DNA of 64,000 nt from Raffaelea ambrosiae (lineage: Eukaryota > Ascomycota > Sordariomycetes > Ophiostomatales > Ophiostomataceae), in the NCBI GenBank assembly GCA_002778195.1, contig PCDI01000004.1:630074-694073 (forward strand), written 5' to 3'. The position numbers were made by a program, and so were the translations under genes. A model generated the notes under the pieces. It worked only from the letters and a program-made list of their open reading frames with translations, had not been told where the DNA came from and ran no database searches. Below are positions 11,976-20,111 of this stretch, piece after piece; positions within the stretch are counted from its first letter, which is position 1, and each line of letters opens with the position of its first letter.

Positions 11976-11988
11976 AAAAAAAAAAAAA
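11976..11988 (-). terminator. Pol III T-tract terminator of 5S gene
   Basis: An uninterrupted run of A on the plus strand, T on the 5S coding strand, directly follows the 5S 3' end, as expected of an RNA polymerase III terminator. Confidence 0.85.
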
Positions 11989-12107
11989 ACGTACAACAGC
12001 GGGTATTCGCTGGTCGTCACCGACCCAACTACTAATCCGCCGATTACTGGTTTAACTAGGGGAGAGCGGACGGGATCCCGTGCTTTCCAGTATCTATGGT
12101 CGTACGT
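11989..12107 (-). rRNA. 5S ribosomal RNA gene (dispersed copy)
   Basis: About 119 nt on the minus strand. It starts ACGTACGACCATAG and contains the conserved GGGATCCCGTCCGCTCTCCC block, GATTAGTAGTTGGGTCGG, GGTGACGACCAGCGAAT and the 3' end GCTGTTGTACGT, which pairs with the 5' end to close helix I. The internal pol III promoter is readable: the A-box region around AGTTAAACCAG and the C-box region TTGGGTCGGTGACGACC. Length, terminal helix and terminator all fit an intact gene. Filamentous ascomycetes commonly carry 5S genes dispersed rather than in the rDNA repeat. Confidence 0.95.
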
Positions 12108-12154
12108 GGAAAAACGGTGGGCTAACGCACATGATATCGCCCTGTTCCTGACGC

Positions 12155-14286
12155 TTAGGCTTGTTCCACGTGGCTTTCCTGCGTCATATCGCTTTTGCTG
12201 CTAGCTCGAGCTTCCACCACAAAGCCAGCAGCCCCGGGCTTTGTCATGGCTATGCTTTCTTTGACGCCCTGTGTCAAACACGTCCAACCGCGGCCCTTGC
12301 CCAAGAAGATGTGGTCAATCTGCTCCAACGAGGAGCCTCGGGTTTCCGGGTAGCAGTAGTAGACAATCGGGACAAACGAGAAGTTCAAGACGATATCTTT
12401 CATGTCGCCACGAGCAACGATCAGCGGAACAGTCCCAGCACGTCCCGTATGTTCCGACACAACAGCATGCAACTCACAGATGAGATAGTATTTCCAGCCG
12501 AGGTTGGCCAACCCGGACGGCGTAATGGTCACCACAATGCCATTGACTAGGTGTCTCGATCAGCAAGCAGACCACTTTTTTTGGGGGGGGGGTGATGCAA
12601 AGGACCATGTGCTGCTTACAGAGCCAATTGGAAGCTGCGGCTGCCGCTCCGCCCTTCGCTCTCATCCGCAAGGAGTTGATCTCCGGTGCGTACATCCAGG
12701 GCACGTTGAGGTAGCTGGCGGCTGTCAGCGAATGGCGGCTCGGGGCTGGCATGCCACGATGGGAAGCCAACGTACCTGACGGCGAAGGCGTCGTAGAATA
12801 GAAAATACATGGCCGTCGCCAGAGCCAAGCCGCTCGTCGTCCCGAGCTTGATGCCCACAGCAATCAAGATCGAGATGATGCACTGCGCGACGGCACCCCA
12901 TATCATGCAGTTGCGGCGGCCGAACCGCTCAATGAACCAAACAGGAGCCAGGGAGCACAAGAAGAATTGCGTCGCGGCCACCGCGGCCAGAATATGGGAC
13001 AGGGACACGGAGAGCCCAATGTACTCGTTGAGGATGATCGGCAGATAGTAGCCGATCGAGCTGGCCGCCTTAGTTTGGGGGTCCACGAACTAACAGTCTG
13101 GAGAAAAGAAAACAAACAAAACAAAAGAAAAAGAAAGAAAAAAAAAAGAGAAAAGAAAACGACCCAACGCACTTGATGCCACACATCTGCTGCATATACA
13201 GGCCAACCACGCCCAGGATCATCCGTCGCAAATTCTGCTCGCCGCCGTTGGTGAAGATCTCGTACCAGGACCCGGACGCATTCTCTTCCTCCAGGGCCGT
13301 CTGGATCTCTCGTCGGGTCACCACCACCGCCGGATCGGTGTCGGGACACCCGTAAAGCTGGGCAATCACAGCCGTGGCCTCCGCCAAGCTCTTGTGGTTG
13401 GCCAGCCACCTCGGGGACTCGACGAGGAAGGGCACCGTGGCAAGAAGATAGATGGCGAAGATGGTCTGCACCGCGATGGGGCCCTTCCACTGAAAGGACG
13501 AGGACGCATACGAGGCGCCGTAGGACACCCAGTTGGCCAGGGCTAAGCCGGCAATGATCAGGGCGGCATCGACCGTCACCAGCTGGCCTCGGCGATGGAC
13601 CGACGACACTTCGGACTGCCACTGCCGCGCTCCGTTAGCAAGACCGTTCGTGGCCCTCGGGGGGGAGCAGGACGCAAGGCTCGGTTCTTACAGTCGGGAC
13701 AACGGCGGTATTGATGCCGATGCCGATGCCCGTCACGATCCGGCCGGCGATCAAATGGCCAATCGTCTCCGCCGTGACCTGGACGACCGTTCCGATGATG
13801 ACAACCGACGCGCCGACATACTGTGCGCCGAGTCAAAAACGTTGTACGGCACACGCACCTCGCCAGGGCTTGTTTCCCATGCACTCACAATGGACTTCTT
13901 GCGGCCAATGGGCTCGGAAAAACAAAAGGCAGCAAGCGAGCCGATCAGACACCCCACGTCGTACAGCCCGACAATCAGCCCCTGCTGCAGAGCCTATCAG
14001 GGGGGAAATCAGTTCTGCTCTGCGTATATGGATCGTGCCCCGAGCAGCCAGTCCGGCGTTCTTGTGCACATACCGTAGGGTGGTGGAACGTGTCCACAAA
14101 CGTGTTCGAGCCAATCACTCCACCCATCACCCCCTGGTCGTCTGGTCGCCGAGTCAGAACAAGGTCCCTGGACAGGCGCCACGAGAGAAAAGACGCGCAT
14201 TGATATGGCTTACATCCAAAAAGGAGGAACCCCATCCCGCACGCAGCGGTAATGGCTGCCACTAGTTTTTTGCCCTGTAGAGACAT
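12155..14286 (-). CDS. MFS sugar-type transporter
   Basis: A 504-aa member of the sugar porter branch of the major facilitator superfamily. Nine exons (minus): 14286-14214, 14141-14074, 13993-13889, 13820-13692, 13621-13173, 13060-12776, 12714-12620, 12546-12478, 12396-12155. Every junction restores a family motif: GYDQGVMGG (TM1), EPIGRKKSI (loop 2-3), TWQSE, QQMCGINSIGYYLP (TM7), SYLNVPWMYAPEI, NGIVVTITP and IYIVLNFSF. VESPRW and the C-terminal PETRG signature are intact. Intron 5 is 112 nt and A/T-rich; the others are 61-81 nt. It is the only transporter in the 12-23 kb cluster, so it probably imports that pathway's substrate. The substrate is not predictable; hexoses, polyols and acids are all seen in the family. 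Confidence 0.93.
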
Positions 14287-14509
14287 GGTTGCGGTGTGTC
14301 CAAGAGGAGATCGACGGTGTGGATGTCGGCAAGACTCCCTACGAGCGTCCTGGTCACCGCTGTTCCGAAGAAACAACGTCCTCTTATATCTGCCCTCCAG
14401 GTCCGTGTGGTCCGGGGCCATGCTCCATCCGCGGTCCACCTGCGGTGGGCCATGTTGGCCTACCCCGGATTTTCGGGCGGTTCCCCGCAACGCAGTGTAA
14501 GCGGGTCGC

Positions 14510-14520
14510 ATCCGCTCCGC
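14510..14520. promoter_or_regulatory. Candidate regulator site ATCCGCTCCGC
   Basis: Two head-to-tail TCCGC half-sites (14511-14515, 14516-14520), about 225 bp upstream of the transporter start. The same 11-mer occurs at 16236-16246 upstream of the alcohol dehydrogenase. Confidence 0.5.
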
Positions 14521-14538
14521 TTTCCGGGCCCCTGGACA

Positions 14539-14579
14539 TCCCCCAGGGTGACATACGTCGTGCCATCACACCTGGGGGA
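14539..14579. promoter_or_regulatory. Inverted repeat with paired CreA-type half-sites
   Basis: TCCCCCAGG (14539-14547) is the exact reverse complement of CCTGGGGGA (14571-14579), with a 23-bp spacer. Each arm contains CTGGGG or its complement, matching the CreA consensus SYGGRG. This suggests carbon catabolite repression of the transporter 250-290 bp downstream; it is inference only. Confidence 0.45.
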
Positions 14580-15149
14580 GGATTGGACCCCTGTTGCACG
14601 ATACGTGGGGGACGCAGGAATCTCGCGTTTCCTCATCCGGGGAGGAAAAAAGGATGGTGACAGCGGCCGCAGCAAGGAAATACAGGGCGGGGAACAGTTT
14701 TCCCGCCACCTGCACAGAAAGCAGGGAAGCAGGCCGGGAGAGGCGGCCAGCATGGCCCATGATGTCATGCTTGTGCCTGAACGTGCCATGATGGCTGTCT
14801 GCGGGAGCCAGCCCGTCCCATCTGTTGCGACCTCCGCCTTCTTCTCCGCATACAACAGCGGTCACTCTGCACTGACACTGGCTGTTCGGCGCTTTAAAGT
14901 GCCGCCTCTTCTGGGCAGCTTACACAGGATTCTGGTGCTGCACGAACCTTGCCGCGTCTGTAGGCATGTTTCTCGGCGTGTTTGGACTGTCACTCGCTGC
15001 ATTGTCTTTCACACGAGTGCACCAACGGGAACATCAAGTCTTGGGGCTCCCAGTTCGCACGAGCCTCCGTCGAGGCTCACACGTGAAAGCTCGATCGGGC
15101 TACAGACTGTCGCGTCTATCACGAATCGGTGTCCGGTCTCGCTTGGAGA

Positions 15150-16005
15150 TTACGCAGAGTACTTGCCCACCAGCCGAACCGATACCGACTTGGTCTCGGT
15201 GTCATTGGCCAGGGCCGCTTCGCCCAGCTCGCGTCCCGTGCCACTCTCTTTGAACCCGCCAAACGGGATCGGGTGGTGGGTGGTGCCATACGAGTTCACC
15301 CATACCGTACCAGCGCGCAGCCCGTCGGCCACAGCCAGGGCGGTGTCCAAGCGCTTGGTTGCCGAGGCGGATAACGTCTTCCACGTCGCGGAAGCGCGCA
15401 ATCGAACAGACGGGCCCGAACACCTCCTCCTGCATACTCTTCATGTCCGGCTGCACGTGGGAGAAAGACCAAGTACCCCTGGGCACCGTGGCTTTGCCCG
15501 CCGATCTCGACGGTCGCGCCCTCCTGGCGGCCCACGGCGATGTAGCCCATGATGCGGTCGAACTGCGCCTGGGACACCTGCGGGCCCTGGAAGGTGTCCG
15601 GCGCACAAGGGGTCGCCGACCTTGTTGGCCCGGGCGCGCTCTTGGAAGGCGGCCGCCTGGAGGATCTGGCGGCCGACCACGGTCGACCCCGTAAAGGCGA
15701 TCTTGTCCACGTCCATGTGGCTCGACAGGGCGGTCCCGGGGGGGAAGCCCGCTTCGACAACCAGCTGGGCCGCGTAGAGTGTCGACAAGGGGTCCGTTCC
15801 ATGGGATGATCTGGCCACAAACGCCCATCTGCACAGGGGTTGGAAAGCAGTCGGTGAGCCACGACTCTCTCGCAGAGACATCGTCGTGTGTCTGGTGAGG
15901 TTTTTTTGGGGGGTTTTTTTTTCCCCAAGAACTCACCGTGTAGTTGAACGACTGGCGGTTGGTCGTAATGGTTTGGCCTTCAATCTTGTCCGCCCATCCA
16001 CCGTA
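15150..16005 (-). pseudogene. Aldehyde dehydrogenase pseudogene
   Basis: Relic of a fungal NAD(P)-dependent aldehyde dehydrogenase. Order on the minus strand: GGWADKIEGQTI segment (16005-15937), an old intron (GTGAGT donor), GVCGQIIPWN (15828-15796), then a different frame with LYAAQLVVEAGFPPG, HMDVDKIAFTGSTVVGRQ, another with DTFQGPQVSQAQFDRIMGYI, another with MQEEVFGPV, and finally WVNSYGTTHHPIPFGGFKES to the stop. Pieces are missing after IIPWN, after GFPPG, after ILQAAA and after RLGNQ. The third gap removes the ELGG catalytic Glu and the GQxCxA catalytic Cys. At least four frame changes occur. The 5' end is cut at a (CA)n microsatellite; no N-terminal ~100 residues are seen. It cannot encode an enzyme. 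Confidence 0.92.
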
Positions 16006-16018
16006 CCGCAAACAGAAA

Positions 16019-16049
16019 ACACACACACACACACACACAGAGAGAGAGA
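16019..16049. repeat. (AC)n(AG)n microsatellite
   Basis: A CA dinucleotide run followed by an AG run marks the 5' break of the ALDH pseudogene. Confidence 0.85.
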
Positions 16050-16235
16050 AACAGAAACCAGACGGATGCAAAGCAACAAGCCCATCGGACCGTTGGAGAG
16101 ACACATTGGCTCCCCGCGCAGCCTGGGAGTCTATATACGAACTAGTGTCACGACTTACATGCTAGGCCGATCCTGGCTGCGATGCTTCCTTCCAGAACAA
16201 CCCCTCAGCAGCGAAATACTCCGACACGGCTCCCC

Positions 16236-16246
16236 ATCCGCTCCGC
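16236..16246. promoter_or_regulatory. Candidate regulator site ATCCGCTCCGC
   Basis: An exact copy of the 14510-14520 11-mer in the same plus-strand orientation. It lies 206 bp upstream of the alcohol dehydrogenase start and about 230 bp upstream of the broken 5' end of the divergent ALDH relic. Confidence 0.5.
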
Positions 16247-16451
16247 ACCCTCCAGAACGGCTGGCCCGTCCCTCCGCATCCAGGATGCCATGAGAATGAT
16301 ACGAGCCTCGGTATGCTCGGTATACCCCGCATTCCACGGATGCCTCGCCGTTTGATAAATATATACCCTTGCGTATTGGTGACCGTGTGGTCGGCCCACC
16401 CAGTGCATGCATCCACGGCACTTTTCGTCTCTTCCCACCTTGTCCGACGAA

Positions 16452-17967
16452 ATGTCCAATCCGGCCCCAGACACGAATGCGATGCATTTTGACATACCGG
16501 CCACATGCAAAGCCGGCGTGTGCACCGAAGAGGGGGCTAGTTTCAAGATGGCGGTAGAGATGGTGCCTGTCCCCGAACCTGGTAAGGCATGCAGGACAGC
16601 CCTGGTAATCCGGACCATCGCTGACACAGCCGACCAAGGCCCTGACGACGTTCTCATCAAGCTCAATGCCACGGGGATTTGTTTTTCAGGTGCGCAGCTT
16701 TTTGGGAGGGGGGGGTGTTTGGATTGTGTCGTTTGCAACTCGTTTTCTCACAAAGGCGCACAGATCTCCATTACATGATGCACGACATTGGCGCGCCCAA
16801 GATGAGCGCAAAAGGCGTTCGGTCCCCCGGCCACGAGGGGGCGGGGGTCGTCGTCCAAGTCGGCTCGAGGGTCACCAATTTCAAGGTGGGCGACCGCGCC
16901 GGCGTCAAGCCCGTCTGGGACTGCTGCGGATCGTGTCGTCTGTGCTGGAGTGACAAGGAAACGTACTGCCCCCAAGCGCTGTGGACGGGGCGCGATGTGC
17001 CTGGTACGTGGCCCGGCCTGTGAAGGGAAAGAGGGCACAAGAGGGCACGCGATGGCACGCGACGCCACCTGCTCCTGCTGTGCGGCATGCTCACAGTGCG
17101 TCGTAGGGACCTATCAGCAGTACATTGTCAGCCCGGCCCGGTACGCCTCGCCGATCCCCGACGGCGTCGACGATTTCCTCGCGGCCCCCATCATGTGCAG
17201 TGCCAGCACGATTCTCCGCTCGATCACGGAGTCGCGCCTGCAGCCGGGGGACTGGGCGGTCTTCCCCGGCGGCGGAGGCGGTGTGGGCATCCAGGGCGTG
17301 CAGCTGGCCAAGGCGATGGGACTCCGGGTCATTGCCATTGACACCGGCGCGGCCAAGGAGAAGCTGTGCCTCGACATGGGGGCCGAAGCCTTTGTCGATT
17401 TCCGGACGTCCGACGACGTGGCCGCGGACGTCGTGCGCATTGCCGACGGCGAGGGCGCACACGGCGTCTTTGTCACGGCGCCGTCGGCCTACAAGACGGC
17501 CCTGTCCCTGGTTGGGTCCCGCGTCGGGGCCAAGCTGATGTGCATCGGACTGCGTAAGTCATCAACTGATTCTCCTGGTCTCGGCATCGGAGTCCGTAGA
17601 TCAACTGATTCTCCTGGTCGCGGCATCGGCGTCCATGGCAGCGGCTAACAAGCGAACAAGCACCGGCCCACACCACGACGTTGGAATTCGAGCCTGGTGT
17701 TTTCGTCTTCCAGAACTTCAGCGTGGTGGGCACGCTGGTGGGCTCGATGGAGGACACCGCCAAAGCGCTGGACTTTGCCAGAAGGGCAAGTGGCTTCCTC
17801 CGCCTGGCCTCGCGGCAAGACTGGCTTCCGCTCACTAACACCTCGCGATCCAGGGACTGCTCAAGCCCATTTACGAGAAGTGGCCCATCGATCAGATTAC
17901 GACGGCCGTCGAAAAGCTCCGGTCGGGGAACGCAGTGGGAAGATGCGTCGTGGACTTCAATGCCTAG
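16452..17967 (+). CDS. Zinc-dependent alcohol dehydrogenase (MDR family)
   Basis: NAD-linked medium-chain alcohol dehydrogenase, 368 aa. Exons: 16452-16581, 16639-16689, 16764-17003, 17107-17553, 17661-17785, 17854-17967. Seen: catalytic zinc ligands C58 (GICFSD) and H84 (GHEGAG); the full structural-zinc set C115-x2-C118-x2-C121-x7-C129; a GGGGGVG dinucleotide-binding turn; and the C-terminus VGRCVVDFNA. Intron 1 (57 nt) is in frame, and removing it gives the family junction PEPGPDDVLIK. Intron 4 holds a 39-bp tandem duplication. Intron 5 (17786-17853) starts GCAAGT, a GC-AG intron with a good CTCACTAAC branch. The start could also be the Met at 16407 or 16482; 16452 fits family length best. 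The gene is convergent with the HisD-like gene and was divergent from the ALDH relic, so a linked alcohol-to-acid oxidation is inferred. Confidence 0.93.
17562..17639. repeat. 39-bp tandem duplication inside ADH intron 4
   Basis: Two adjacent 39-bp copies, 17562-17600 and 17601-17639, each beginning TCAACTGATTCTCCTGGTC. They differ at a few positions and account for most of the 107-nt intron. Confidence 0.9.
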
Positions 17968-18167
17968 GTAGAGCACGGTGGGCATCGGTGGTGTCGGCTG
18001 TATGGAACGTGCCAATCTGTGGTTGCTCTATTTATGCCAACGGGGGTTCTAGCCTAGCAAGACGATCCGAACATGCTATTGCTCGGGAGTTGAGAAGCAT
18101 GCCCAGAGTCCCGGGTGACGTCTGCCCAACAACGATCTCTCTCTCCTCTGGGGATGATTGGCTTCGG

Positions 18168-19659
18168 CTACCATTTGGGCGCCTCTTGCATCCACGCGAA
18201 GGAGTCGTGGCAGTAGCGATGGGCGCGGACATCCCCCGACCGCGCATGGCCTTCAAAGCGTTCCACGCGGGCCGCCCGACCGCAGAGACGCCCGAGATTC
18301 CCACTCTCCTGCTCCGAGGTGACCTCCTGGTAGGTGACCGTCTTCAGGTACTTGCCAACCCAGAGACCACCCGTAAACCGGGCGGCGCCTTTTGTGGGCA
18401 GCACATGGTTCGTGCCAATGCACTGCGAGATAGGGAGACAGGACCCGGTTAGTGCGTGGTCTCGTGGCGACTGCGATGCATGGGGACCACGGGTGGGCAG
18501 ACTTGCCTTGTCGCCGTAGGAGACGCAGGTCTTCTCGCCCAGGAAGAGGGCGCCGTAGTTCCGCATCTTGCCCAATGCGTCCCTTGGCTTCTGGGTCAGT
18601 ATCTGCACGTGCTCGCTGGCATACTGGTCCGCCAGCTGGTACGCCGCGTCGAGATCCGCCACCACGAGGACCTCGCCCAAGCGGTCCCAGGAGACAGCGG
18701 CGAGGCCGGCCGTCGGCAAGATCCGCAGCAGGCGCGCAACCTCGGCCAGGGTCTTCTCGGCCACGGCCCGCGCGGTTGTGATCAGCACGGCCGGCGTATC
18801 CGGGCCATGCTCGGCCTGGGAGAGAAGATCTGTGGCCACCACAAAGGGATCGGCGTGCTCGTCCGCCACAATCAAGACCTCGGTTGGGCCCGCGGGCAGG
18901 TCGATTCCGATCTCGCCAAAGAGCTGCCGCTTGGCCTCGGCAACAAACGGATTGCCCGGGCCCGCGATAAAGTCGCTCTTGTCGATGGTCTCTGTGCCGA
19001 TGGCCATGGCCGCAATGGCCTGCACGCCGCCGAGCAGATAGATCTCGTCCGCGCCCGCCAGGTGGATCGCGGCAATGGTCGCGGCCGGGATGGCGCCCTG
19101 GATGGGGGGCGTGCATGCCACGACCCGGGAGACGCCGGCTGCCTTCGCGGTGACAATCGTCATGTGGGCAGACGCAAGAAGCGGATAGCGACCCCCGGGG
19201 ATGTAACTACCCAGCGACCTCGATCAGTGGCTGGCGACGACGGGAAGAAGAGAGGTAGGATCATGACGAAGGAGACAAAGGGGCTTACGCGCCCACCGTG
19301 GCGATGGGGATGTTCTTCTGGCCAAGATGCACCCCGGGCCGGATTTCGTATTCAAAGTCGCGGATGGACTTTCGCTGCTCCCGTGCAAATGTGCGGATGT
19401 TGTGCTGCACAGTCTTGATGTCGTCTACCGTCTGTTTCGGGAGGCCACGGACGATCTCGCTGATCTGGCTCGCCGACAGCTTGAAGCTCGTGGGGCTCCA
19501 GTTGTCGAACTTTTCTGAATAGGCCCGCACAGCCTTGTCGCCGTTCTGCCGGATGTCGTCAATGACACCGCGAACAATCGTCGGCACGTCGATCGTCGGC
19601 GCACTCGAAGCCCCGGAGGTGCTGCTTGGGGCTTTCAGGACCATGGGTGTGACAGCCAT
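18168..19659 (-). CDS. Stand-alone HisD-family (histidinol dehydrogenase-like) enzyme
   Basis: A 441-aa zinc- and NAD-dependent dehydrogenase of the HisD family. Exons (minus): 19659-19289, 19206-18507, 18422-18168. By analogy with bacterial HisD, zinc ligands Q254/H257 (LSQAEH) and H416 (EGHARS) and the catalytic pair E322/H323 (YASEHV) are present at near-identical numbering, so it looks active. GTNHVLPT is also present. Intron 2 (18423-18506) begins GCAAGT, a second GC-AG intron. In fungi the last step of histidine synthesis is normally carried by a fused His4-type protein, so a single-domain copy in a catabolic setting probably oxidises another amino- or sulfo-alcohol. Sulfopropanediol 3-dehydrogenase (HpsN) belongs to the same family. 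The gene shares a 452-bp promoter with the Zn2Cys6 regulator. Confidence 0.92.
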
Positions 19660-19947
19660 GCTGCGCGGTAACGAATGGGTGCAAGTTGTTCAATCCCTGT
19701 ATGGTACGCAGAGTACCCAAGGCATGGCAGAAGATCGATCGGACAGGGCGTGCAATACGTATTTATAGAACCCTTCGTGTCGTTGAACGATGCTGATCCA
19801 GGCCTTTCCTTCCAATACCACCAGACACACAAACCGGCAGCACTCCCTTCGCCAGCCAGTCCCCAAGACCACGCGCCTCGTTCTGCAAGCACGGGCGTCC
19901 AGCAGACAGGGGACACGGCCCAGCTTCCGTCCTGGCCTCTATTCTCG

Positions 19948-19961
19948 GCGGATGGGTCCGC
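19948..19961. promoter_or_regulatory. Inverted repeat GCGGA-N4-TCCGC in bidirectional promoter
   Basis: A perfect 5-bp inverted repeat (19948-19952 / 19957-19961) that contains CGG-N6-CCG, the form bound by Zn2Cys6 dimers. It lies 150 bp from the regulator start and 289 bp from the HisD-like start. Its left arm reads ATCCGC on the minus strand, the half-site seen at 14510 and 16236. Confidence 0.5.
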
Positions 19962-20111
19962 GGACAGCTGACCACCCCCGCACTGCACGTACACAGCCAT
20001 GTCTCAACCGCCGCTCTATATTAAGCGGGCGTGTCTTCCGTCGCAGGCGGAACAGCCCGCCGGCGCTCAATCCACGCGCTTTGCATCTCCCCTTCATTCC
20101 CCTCGTGAGGC

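Larger units (their letters stand above)
14287..15149. other. Intergenic: transporter promoter / ALDH relic 3' flank
   Basis: No gene is seen. Candidate control elements are a tandem TCCGC site (14510-14520) and a 9-bp inverted repeat with CreA-like half-sites (14539-14579). The long open frame on the plus strand here (to 15552) is a shadow of GC-rich sequence and of the ALDH relic. Confidence 0.6.

Noticed and set aside
14296..15552. 418-codon plus-strand frame upstream of the transporter
   Set aside because: It overlaps the ALDH relic antisense and has no recognisable domain or splice-consistent extension; the region is better read as promoter plus pseudogene.
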